From the NCBI GenBank assembly GCA_030606805.1, contig JAUWFS010000044.1, positions 1 to 17,482 of the forward strand: a stretch of DNA of 17,482 nucleotides, in the 5' to 3' direction. The number at the start of each line of letters is the position of its first letter. Positions within the stretch are counted from its first letter, which is position 1. A program made the translations under genes and the position numbers. The notes under the pieces are model-generated. The model was given only the letters and a program-made list of their open reading frames with translations, was not told the origin of the DNA and ran no database searches. This document shows, piece after piece, positions 6,259 through 13,272 of this stretch. The stretch is from B13-G4 sp030606805 (GTDB taxonomy: Bacteria; Desulfobacterota; Desulfobacteria; Desulfobacterales; ETH-SRB1).

Positions 6259-7485
6259 TTGGTTAAACCATTCAACAGGGAACAAATAGAAACTTCTAAA
6301 ACTTTGTTTGGTAAAGATACAGTAGATATGCTCCTTCAAATACATGAAGATGCATTATGGATACTCGAAAATCTTGGGGTGGGCTGTAAACAGCCGGAAA
6401 TTCAAGAAGCCTATAAGAAGTATGAATCTGAAGGCCTGGCTGTTTTATATGAAGACAGGATATTTGTCACTTCTGAATTGGTTAAGCGATGTCTCAATAA
6501 TGTTCCGGGTCTAAATGAATTTTTTGTGCCTCTGAACAGTTTTTTTATAGGCGGAACCGCACCATATGTTTATGATGACAAAGCAGAAAAAGGCGGCGTT
6601 ATTCCTACAGCAGACCATGTCGTCCGAATTGCACAAACTGCCGAAAAAAACCATGTAGTAAGCGGTATGGGCAGAGGTGTAAAATTAAAAGATGAAGTCC
6701 GGCAAATGAAGATAATGGATGAGAACTGTAATAAGCCGCTTTATTTTGCTGTAACCTCAGACAGATCTCTTGCAAGGGCGGTGGAAATTCATGAAAAAAG
6801 AAAAAATATTATGATTGTTTTCTGCCTTACCCGCCCCCCTCTTGAGGTCAATGAAAACTTCTCAGAATATTTTGTAAAAGTTGTAAAGGCCGGCTTGCCG
6901 GTATTTATATCAGCAATGCCCATGGCCGGCATAAGTGCGCCTTATTGTTATAATGGGGTTCTTGCTATGACACATGCAGAAGTTTTGTTCGGCATGTGTG
7001 CTGCTCAATTACTCAATCCTGGTGTAACATGTGTACATGCAGGTTTTCCGACCATTGCCGATCCCAGGATAGAATATAATCCCAATTACGGTCTAATAAG
7101 CCATAATTTACTGAATATCCTTATGAGCCATCTTAATCTAATTCTTGATATACCAACATTTCAAAGCGCAGGAACAACTCATGAAGAACATCCCACGCCT
7201 AAGGCATATGATGATGCAAAAAAAGGTCAGGCTTTATGCATGAAATATGGATTTCATATGATCCGGCATCCATTTTCTTTTCTCCGCTATCTAATTGATT
7301 TCTCTTTAGAAAAACTTGAAAAAAGTATTGAAATCGCAGAAAAAATCAGTCCTGATGATGCCCCTGAAGTTGAGATGCCGGTATATGACGAAAGAGGAAT
7401 GGAATCTATAAAGCGCAACGGCCTAAAAATGTATATGGACGACCCGCTTACTACAGCAAACCTTGGGAAAATTTTTGTAAATTAA
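6259..7485 (+). CDS. MttB-family (trimethylamine methyltransferase-like) protein 1, no pyrrolysine
   Basis: The 408-residue product belongs to the MttB superfamily, whose known members move a methyl group from a quaternary or tertiary amine (trimethylamine, glycine betaine, proline betaine, carnitine) to a corrinoid protein. The hallmark is the PMAGISAPYCYNGVLAMTHA stretch (about residues 222-241), followed by the conserved AQLLNPG turn; the N-terminal HEDALWILENLGV helix and the C-terminal HPFSFLRYL and IKRNG segments also fit. There is no internal amber codon, so it is of the non-pyrrolysine (MtgB-like) kind. Typical MttB/MtgB proteins are around 470-500 residues, so this one is compact. 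Translation starts at TTG (6259), with AAGGAG 6 nt upstream. It is clearly homologous over its whole length to the protein at 10529-11707. The substrate is unknown, and no corrinoid partner is encoded nearby. Confidence 0.88.
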   Translation: MVKPFNREQIETSKTLFGKDTVDMLLQIHEDALWILENLGVGCKQPEIQEAYKKYESEGLAVLYEDRIFVTSELVKRCLNNVPGLNEFFVPLNSFFIGGTAPYVYDDKAEKGGVIPTADHVVRIAQTAEKNHVVSGMGRGVKLKDEVRQMKIMDENCNKPLYFAVTSDRSLARAVEIHEKRKNIMIVFCLTRPPLEVNENFSEYFVKVVKAGLPVFISAMPMAGISAPYCYNGVLAMTHAEVLFGMCAAQLLNPGVTCVHAGFPTIADPRIEYNPNYGLISHNLLNILMSHLNLILDIPTFQSAGTTHEEHPTPKAYDDAKKGQALCMKYGFHMIRHPFSFLRYLIDFSLEKLEKSIEIAEKISPDDAPEVEMPVYDERGMESIKRNGLKMYMDDPLTTANLGKIFVN

Positions 7486-7495
7486 GGAGATTATT

Positions 7496-9112
7496 ATGTG
7501 TGGCATAGCAGGATGTTTTGGTGCTAAAGACGAAAAAACAATAAACCGGATGCTTGATGCTCTGGAACACAGAGGCCCAAATGACAGAGGCATTCATATA
7601 AACGGCAAATCTGTTTTGGGGCATACACGTCTTTCAATTGTAGATGTGGCTCAAGGGCATCAGCCTATTCTGGCTGATTCAAGAGACAAAGGAATTATAT
7701 GCAACGGTGAAATATACAACTTTCGTAAAATTCGAAGCAGACTTGCATCAAAATATCACTTTAAAACAAAATCCGATTCTGAGGTAGTTTTGCATTTATA
7801 TCAGGATAAAGGCCCTGATTGTGTCAAGGAGCTGGATGGAATGTTTGTTTTCGCAATTTTTGACGGCAATGACTTCATGCTGGCACGGGACCCGATAGGC
7901 ATAAAACCTTTATATTACGGTTACTATAAAAATAATTTATACTTCACTTCTGAGTTGGGAGCAATGACGATTGCAGGAGTAGATGAAGTACACGAATTTC
8001 CGGCAGGACACTACTACACTCCAAAAGAAGGATTTGTAAAATATTACAGAATTCCTGAAATAAGGGATGATATCCTTACAGATATCGATGAAACCAGTGA
8101 ACTGATACGAAAAACATTTATTAATGCTGTGAAGAAAAGACTGCTGGCTGATCCGGAAGTTCCGGTGGGGTCTTTTTGCAGTGGCGGACTCGATAGCAGC
8201 CTCGTAGCAGCAATAGCAGCAGAAGAGATTCCTAATCTCCATACCTTTGTGGTAGGTATGGAGGATGAGAAAGGTGACGTTAGTGATGACATTAAAGCAG
8301 CGCGTATCGCTTCAAAACACATAGGTTCTAAACACCATGAACTACTTTTCACTGAAGAAGAATATTACAATGCTTTACCTGTAGTTATCAAGAAACTGGA
8401 AAGTTATGACCCGTCTTTAGTTCGCTGCGCTGTTCCATGCTATTTCACGTGCAAACTTGCTGCGGAATATGTAACAGTAGTGTTAACCGGTGAAGGAGCT
8501 GACGAGCTTTTCACCGGCTATCACTATATGAAACACTTTCCGTTTGACAAGCTTAATATGGAAGCCAGAAGATGCATCGGCAATCTTCACAATATTAATC
8601 TGCAGAGGGCTGACCGTATGGGTATGTTTTTTAGCCTTGAGCTTAGAGTTCCATTTTTAGATGTCGCTATGGTTGATCTTTCTATGAAAATCCCCCCTGA
8701 ATTAAAGATAAGAGAACATAATGGAGCAAAGATCGAAAAATGGATCTTACGTAAAGCATTTGAAGACACTAGCTATCTTCCTAATGATATCCTGTGGCGC
8801 TATAAAGTTCAATATACACAAGGTGCGGGTTGTGAAAGCCTGGGCGAAAAAATAGCACATGAAGAAATGAGCGAAGATGAATTTGAAAAAATCAAGGCAG
8901 AAAACCCAAACGCCATTATAAACAGCAGGGAAGCGGCTTATTATTATAAAATCTTCAGAAAATTTCACCCTCAGGATTCGATACTCGGCTCAATAGGAAT
9001 CTGGACCGGTTTTGATTTCGCAGAAGAAAGAGAGAAAGTCAAAGGAACCGTTGATGGAGATCTAAAGCATGAATATGAAGAAGAAAAAGAAAGGAAAGTT
9101 GCGGCTGCCTGA
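7496..9112 (+). CDS. asnB: AsnB-type glutamine-dependent amidotransferase (asparagine synthase-like)
   Basis: A 538-residue class II amidotransferase. Cys2, exposed after removal of Met1, is the glutaminase nucleophile (MCGIAGCFG), followed by HRGPNDRG, RLSIVD and CNGEIYNF, which form the ammonia-releasing site. The synthetase half has the ATP-binding loop SGGLDSS (229-235) and GEGADE (332-337, with the catalytic glutamate E333). Length and C-terminus (REAAYYYKIFRKFHP) resemble E. coli AsnB. The aspartate-site segment differs: ESYDPSLVRCAVPC (302-315) where E. coli has ETYDVTTIRASTPM (from memory), keeping the arginine but changing several neighbours. Ordinary asparagine synthesis is possible. 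Its place between an MttB-family gene (10 nt gap, AAGGAG overlapping that stop) and an amine oxidoreductase suggests that it makes an amide of a pathway intermediate. The C-terminal tail is charged and ends KVAAA. Confidence 0.9.
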   Translation: MCGIAGCFGAKDEKTINRMLDALEHRGPNDRGIHINGKSVLGHTRLSIVDVAQGHQPILADSRDKGIICNGEIYNFRKIRSRLASKYHFKTKSDSEVVLHLYQDKGPDCVKELDGMFVFAIFDGNDFMLARDPIGIKPLYYGYYKNNLYFTSELGAMTIAGVDEVHEFPAGHYYTPKEGFVKYYRIPEIRDDILTDIDETSELIRKTFINAVKKRLLADPEVPVGSFCSGGLDSSLVAAIAAEEIPNLHTFVVGMEDEKGDVSDDIKAARIASKHIGSKHHELLFTEEEYYNALPVVIKKLESYDPSLVRCAVPCYFTCKLAAEYVTVVLTGEGADELFTGYHYMKHFPFDKLNMEARRCIGNLHNINLQRADRMGMFFSLELRVPFLDVAMVDLSMKIPPELKIREHNGAKIEKWILRKAFEDTSYLPNDILWRYKVQYTQGAGCESLGEKIAHEEMSEDEFEKIKAENPNAIINSREAAYYYKIFRKFHPQDSILGSIGIWTGFDFAEEREKVKGTVDGDLKHEYEEEKERKVAAA

Positions 9113-9182
9113 TATTTTCCCGTCTTTTTATATCATATTGATAGCTCTGCTCTGGGCTAAAATTTAAATTGAGGTATATTAA

Positions 9183-10514
9183 ATGTCTTTTCCAACAAAA
9201 TATAAGTATGTAATTATTGGTGCCGGCATACATGGATTGAGCACCGCATATCATCTGGCAAAAGAATTAAAACAAAAAAAAGTCGGTTCCGGCAAAGATA
9301 TTCTTGTTATCGATAAGGCAGCAATCGGAGCCGGCGCTTCAGGAATTGCCTGTGGTATTATAAGAAACAACTATTTTCAGCCGGCCATGCGTGAGTTAAT
9401 AGCTCACAGCGTTGCTCTATGGGAAGAAGACGTTGAAGGATATGGCTATCGCCCTGTCGGGTATATGCAGATATCATGTGAAAGCATGCATGCTGATGTA
9501 GCTGGAATTTACAAACAACAGCAGGAGATAGGATATGAGTCCTTGTTTATAGAGGGAGAAAAAGAATGTCTGAAATATATGAAAAAAAATATTTTTTATG
9601 ACTGGCAGGCTAAAAACATAACCTCTATTTTACATGAAAAAAAAGGCGGGTATGCCCACAACACAAAGGCCCTTTACTGTCTAGCAGATAAGGCGGAAGC
9701 TGAAGGCGTGAGAATACTTACAGGCGTCAAGGTTTCCGGGTTTAAAACAAATAAAAATTCTGTAACTGCTGTTAAAACACAAAAAGGCGATATTGAATGT
9801 GACTATGTAATTATTGGTGCCGGACCTTGGGCTAAAAGCTTCTGGGATATGCTGGACCTGCCTGATCAAATAGATATAAAAGATAATGATGGGAATATCC
9901 ATAAAAACGCGAAGATGTGGACTTACTTGTGCCTTGTCGAGGGTACTCTTGGAGTTCCACCTGACTATGCTATGAATAACGAAGAGAAAATGCCTCCGGT
10001 AATCCATATTGATACCGATGCTCCCCTATATTCCAGCGAGGACGGTTCGCTAATAACTGACGAAATATGGGGTGTTTATTATAAGCCTGATTTTCATTTC
10101 GGCGGTGTGCAGGGAGGTGCTGCGCCTTACATTGTAGAAGGAGAAGTTAAAGTTGATCCATATGGAATTGATTCTCCGGATTTTGTTGTAGGACCTGAAT
10201 TTGTCCATATGTGGACATCGGCACTTGCCCACTGTCAGAAAAGGTATGAGAATAAGTATCAATATTACAAGAATGAGCCGTCTGGCGGCATCGGCGCCTT
10301 TACACCTGACAATTTTCCTATTTTCGATAAAATGAAAGACAATTGCTATATGATCCTTGATTCCAATCATGGTTACAAAATGATCGGTGTCGGCAAACTG
10401 GTTGCCAAAGAAATTACAGGAGAAAAACAGCGTCTGCTCAAACCTTTCAGATTTGAACGTTATGCCAAAGGGGAACTGCACCCTGTTTCCAACAGCCCTT
10501 TCCCATGGAGCTAG
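9183..10514 (+). CDS. FAD-dependent oxidoreductase (DAO / sarcosine-dimethylglycine dehydrogenase type)
   Basis: A 443-residue flavoenzyme of the DAO (DadA/GlpD/SoxB) family, which oxidises the C-N bond of amino acids or N-methylated amines. The FAD-binding dinucleotide motif is GAGIHG (13-18); the LVIDKAAIGAGASGIACGIIRNN segment is close to the sarcosine-oxidase-beta pattern (GNTGRS...IIRSNY); DYVIIGAGPWAK (GAGPW at 212-216) and the C-terminal FTPDNFPIFD...SNHGYKMIGVGKLVAKEITG complete the fold. There is no signal peptide, so it is cytoplasmic. In an anaerobe it would more likely pass electrons to an electron-transfer flavoprotein or quinone pool than to oxygen. The ATG has GAGGT 7 nt upstream. 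The gene follows AsnB by 70 nt, and its stop is only 14 nt from the next start. The substrate is inferred to be an N-methyl or secondary amine. Confidence 0.9.
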   Translation: MSFPTKYKYVIIGAGIHGLSTAYHLAKELKQKKVGSGKDILVIDKAAIGAGASGIACGIIRNNYFQPAMRELIAHSVALWEEDVEGYGYRPVGYMQISCESMHADVAGIYKQQQEIGYESLFIEGEKECLKYMKKNIFYDWQAKNITSILHEKKGGYAHNTKALYCLADKAEAEGVRILTGVKVSGFKTNKNSVTAVKTQKGDIECDYVIIGAGPWAKSFWDMLDLPDQIDIKDNDGNIHKNAKMWTYLCLVEGTLGVPPDYAMNNEEKMPPVIHIDTDAPLYSSEDGSLITDEIWGVYYKPDFHFGGVQGGAAPYIVEGEVKVDPYGIDSPDFVVGPEFVHMWTSALAHCQKRYENKYQYYKNEPSGGIGAFTPDNFPIFDKMKDNCYMILDSNHGYKMIGVGKLVAKEITGEKQRLLKPFRFERYAKGELHPVSNSPFPWS

Positions 10515-10518
10515 TTTT

Positions 10519-10523
10519 AGGAG
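10519..10523 (+). promoter_or_regulatory. Ribosome binding site that decides the start of MttB-family protein 2
   Basis: AGGAG lies 5 nt before the ATG at 10529. The earlier in-frame ATG at 10505 overlaps the end of the oxidoreductase gene and has no such site, so the start at 10529 is preferred. Confidence 0.7.
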
Positions 10524-10528
10524 AAAAA

Positions 10529-11707
10529 ATGGATCTCGAAAACTGTAATCTTTTGGAAAAGGTACATCAAGACGCATTAAAGATCCTGGAAGAAGTAGGA
10601 GTGAAGTGTGCATCTACTGAAGTCAGGCAGATTTTTGAAGATACCGGTCTGGCTGCTTTTGATGAAACTACCGGCCATCTTCATATTCTGACTCCACTAG
10701 TTGAACAGGCAATCAGCACCGCTCCCAAAAGAGATAAGTACTGGATTCCAGAAAACTCATTCGGAGTGGGAGGTACAGCTCCTTTTGTCTATGATGACAA
10801 TTCTGGTGAATTAGTAGTCCCAACTTTCGAACACCTCACAAAAATAGCAAAAACAGTAAATGAAACAGAAGTGATAAATTTTATGGCAAGAGGAGTACTG
10901 ATAAGAAACCAGGAAGTAAAAGTAATAGATACAATAATTGAAAATTGCTCAAAGCCAATATACGTTGCAGCCGTAACTGACGAAGGAATAGCAAGGGTTC
11001 AGCAAGTTCATGAAACCAGAGGAAAACTGACAGTACAGTTTTCCATTATAAACAGCCCGCTGAATCTTATAGAAGGAATGATAGATCCTTTTCTATCCTG
11101 TATTCGCAAGGGCATCCCTGTATATGTTTCAACAATGCCCATGGCGGGACTCTCAGCGCCCTATAGTATGTCCGGGCTCTTGACTTTGACTCACGCTGAA
11201 GCCTTATTCGGAATAACCCTTGCTCAACTGGTTAATCCAGGCATAATGGTCGTTGATGCAGGCCTGCCTTCCATTGCTAATATTCAGAAAAACTATTCTG
11301 TTGATCTTGGTATGGTATCTCACAATATCGCCAATCTTCTTTTAGAAAAAATAAATAAAAAACTTAACATCCCTTCCATACAGACTGCTTGCACCACAAA
11401 TCAGGAAAAACCAAATGAAAAGTCCGAGAAAGACGCGATTAATGGCTATGCATTGATGAAAAAATACGGCTTTCATCAAATGAGGCATGCTTTTGGTTTT
11501 TTAAAGGAACTTGTTTCATTTTCCATAGCAAAGCTTGAAAAACATATAGTTCTCTGTAAAGAAACCATGCCCGACCAGGCTCCTGACTATGAAATTGAAC
11601 CTTATGATCCTGAAGGTTTCGATGCTATTAAACGCAATAGCAGCCAACCCAATTATATGCGCGATGACCATACCCTGAAAAATACAGGCAAATCTTTTTT
11701 AAACTGA
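10529..11707 (+). CDS. MttB-family (trimethylamine methyltransferase-like) protein 2, no pyrrolysine
   Basis: The second MttB-superfamily protein of the operon has 392 residues from the chosen start (400 from the ATG at 10505). It shows the same landmarks as protein 1: an N-terminal HQDALKILEEVGV helix, NSFGVGGTAPFVYDD, the hallmark PMAGLSAPYSMSGLLTLTHA, AQLVNPG, and a C-terminal RHAFGFL...IKRNS segment ending GKSFLN where protein 1 ends GKIFVN. It lacks the extra roughly 20 N-terminal residues of protein 1. No in-frame amber codon is present. The two are old paralogues, diverged along their whole length rather than a recent copy, so they may form a mixed complex or act on two successive methylated substrates. 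Translation is probably coupled to the upstream oxidoreductase. The substrate is unknown. Confidence 0.88.
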   Translation: MDLENCNLLEKVHQDALKILEEVGVKCASTEVRQIFEDTGLAAFDETTGHLHILTPLVEQAISTAPKRDKYWIPENSFGVGGTAPFVYDDNSGELVVPTFEHLTKIAKTVNETEVINFMARGVLIRNQEVKVIDTIIENCSKPIYVAAVTDEGIARVQQVHETRGKLTVQFSIINSPLNLIEGMIDPFLSCIRKGIPVYVSTMPMAGLSAPYSMSGLLTLTHAEALFGITLAQLVNPGIMVVDAGLPSIANIQKNYSVDLGMVSHNIANLLLEKINKKLNIPSIQTACTTNQEKPNEKSEKDAINGYALMKKYGFHQMRHAFGFLKELVSFSIAKLEKHIVLCKETMPDQAPDYEIEPYDPEGFDAIKRNSSQPNYMRDDHTLKNTGKSFLN

Positions 11708-11727
11708 TTTCTAAATAAACCTGAGTG

Positions 11728-11756
11728 TTGACTATTTTTCGCTAATTATCTATTGA
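11728..11756 (+). promoter_or_regulatory. Possible internal promoter before the nitrilase gene
   Basis: TTGACT (11728-11733), a 17-nt spacer and TATTGA (11751-11756) resemble a weak sigma-70 promoter in the 122-bp gap between MttB-family protein 2 and the nitrilase gene. No terminator is visible in the same gap, so read-through from the operon is equally possible. Confidence 0.3.
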
Positions 11757-11829
11757 TCACACCTGAAGCGGATATATTTTCAAAAGGCTAAATTATTACT
11801 ATTTTTCAATAGGTAAAGGTAATCAGCAA

Positions 11830-12717
11830 ATGAAAGTCGCTACTTATCAGACCGATCCTATATTGCTTGATATTAAGGCAAACCTTGAAGATACAATTTC
11901 AAAAATCCATCATGCCAAAGAAAAAAAAGCTAATCTGATTGTATTCCCGGAATTGGCGCTGACAGGATATTTTGTTGGAGAAAAATATCATGAAGTGGCT
12001 CTTAAAATAGACTCTAAAGAAATAAAAAAACTAGCGCTCGCAACAAAAGGAACAGCAGCAATAGTCGGTTTTATTGAAGAGTCCAAATCTATGAATTTTT
12101 ATAACTCTGCGCTTATTGCTGTCGATGGAGAAGTTCTATTTGCATACCGCAAGTTAAATCTACCAAACCATGGAGTATTTGAAGAAAAAAAATACTTTTC
12201 TAATGGGAAACGAGTATCAACACTCAGGTTGCTTGGCTATAATTTATCCGTTTTTATTTGTAACGACATGTGGCACCCTGCCCTGCCTTATCTTGGAATA
12301 TGCCAAAAAGCAGACATATTTATAACTATTTTAAACTCATCCCAAGGTTCTATGGGAAGCGAATTCAACAATATTGAAAGCTGGGAAATCATAAATAGAT
12401 TCTATTCGCGCGTATTTGGAATTTACAATATATGTGTAAATCGTGTCGGTATTGAACGTTATTTTGAAAAAAGAGAGAGCATGAAAAATACGGAAGAAGA
12501 TGAGGATGATCCTTATCGGTTCTGGGGAGGAAGCGAAATAATTAATCCTTTTGGTAAACAAATCGCCAAAGCCGCACTTTATAAACCAGATATGATTTTT
12601 GCTGAAATTTCGAGAGATTTACTCCGCCGGAAAAAAATTCTGCTTCCCTACCTGAGAGATGATGAACCACACTTTACTTGTCGTGAACTCAACCGCATTT
12701 TATATGGTAAAAAATAA
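11830..12717 (+). CDS. Nitrilase-superfamily carbon-nitrogen hydrolase (amidase)
   Basis: A 295-residue member of the CN-hydrolase fold. The catalytic triad is visible: E41 in FPELALTGY, K108 in YRKLNLPNHGVFEEKKYF, and C144 in ICNDMWHP. The KLNLPNHGVFEEKKYF and ICNDMW wording is closest, from memory, to the glutaminase domain of glutamine-dependent NAD synthetases (LPNYGVFDE, ICEDxW). The synthetase domain is absent, so this is a free-standing amidohydrolase. There is no signal peptide. The ribosome binding site (AGGTAAAGGT) is set about 10 nt before the ATG, so expression may be modest. It follows the MttB/AsnB/oxidoreductase set in the same direction after 122 nt and may hydrolyse an amide made or consumed by that pathway. 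Alternative roles are general omega-amidase or ureide-type hydrolysis. Confidence 0.88.
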   Translation: MKVATYQTDPILLDIKANLEDTISKIHHAKEKKANLIVFPELALTGYFVGEKYHEVALKIDSKEIKKLALATKGTAAIVGFIEESKSMNFYNSALIAVDGEVLFAYRKLNLPNHGVFEEKKYFSNGKRVSTLRLLGYNLSVFICNDMWHPALPYLGICQKADIFITILNSSQGSMGSEFNNIESWEIINRFYSRVFGIYNICVNRVGIERYFEKRESMKNTEEDEDDPYRFWGGSEIINPFGKQIAKAALYKPDMIFAEISRDLLRRKKILLPYLRDDEPHFTCRELNRILYGKK

Positions 12718-12871
12718 TCAATTTATATGTTTTCTCTTTACTTGATTATGATTTATTGATATAAAAATATTTTAAAATGATTTCAATCATATTGATTTAA
12801 ATTTTAACATACTGGTTTTACATGGACTTAGCGCCATTCAGGCGGACTTTTTTGACAGGAGGTTTATAGAA

Positions 12872-13030
12872 ATGGATATAAGCAGGAAATTGGGAATCTT
12901 GGTTTTTTTTGGTGTACCTGCAGTTATAGGCGGCGGAATTACTTATGCTCTATTCGGCGACAGCTATAATGCTGTATTTATATATGAATTTCTTCTTTTA
13001 TTAACGGCCGGTATTTTTGTCAGCAGGTAA
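12872..13030 (+). CDS. Small hydrophobic membrane protein, 52 residues
   Basis: A 52-residue frame starts MDISRKLGILVFFGVPAVIG and ends in FVSR. It has a perfect AGGAGG (12857-12862) 9 nt before the ATG, which is the main reason to believe it. Two hydrophobic stretches (about residues 8-28 and 34-50) with positive charges at the N-terminus (R5, K6) suggest a two-pass membrane miniprotein, separated by the short loop GDSYN. I recognise no family. It follows the nitrilase gene by 154 nt and is followed by an inverted repeat. It could be a membrane-stress or regulatory peptide. Its function is not shown. Confidence 0.55.
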   Translation: MDISRKLGILVFFGVPAVIGGGITYALFGDSYNAVFIYEFLLLLTAGIFVSR

Positions 13031-13056
13031 AGAGCCTGTCCTTCAAATTCATACAC

Positions 13057-13164
13057 TAGAGACTTTCAGATAATTAATTTCACTGCGTTATCAGTCGTCG
13101 ACGTATAACTATAATACGCCCTCCTCCTTCTATCCTTGTGAAATTAATTATCTGAAAGTCTCTA
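13057..13164. repeat. Perfect 27-bp inverted repeat, 108-bp element
   Basis: The arm TAGAGACTTTCAGATAATTA (first 20 of 27 bases, 13057-13083) pairs without mismatch with 13138-13164. The 54-nt centre has no arm-like continuation apart from a short CGTCGACG palindrome. It is too small to encode a protein. The 13031-13272 gap otherwise holds nothing recognisable except the GGAGG ribosome binding site (13264-13268) of the next gene. It could be a miniature inverted-repeat element or a bidirectional terminator-like hairpin without the U-tract. Confidence 0.8.
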
Positions 13165-13272
13165 TACCTTTCGTATAACATAACAGCCCATGGCTCTTCT
13201 GTTAAAGCCATTCCGCAATTGTGCCCCTTGCCCTCCCCGCTGAGTGATGAGTGAGGGGGAACTGGAGGTGCT

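Noticed and set aside
10050..10613. 187-residue frame on the minus strand
   Set aside because: It lies wholly opposite the oxidoreductase and MttB-family genes, has no family likeness and no ribosome binding site; it is a shadow of the coding strand.
6259..11707. Pyrrolysine-containing MttB genes
   Set aside because: Both frames run through the family core to a normal end with no internal TAG, so there is no sign of amber decoding.
12777..12790. Terminator hairpin after the nitrilase gene (ATGATT/AATCAT)
   Set aside because: The 6-bp AT-rich stem with a 2-nt loop has no following U-tract, so it is too weak to call.
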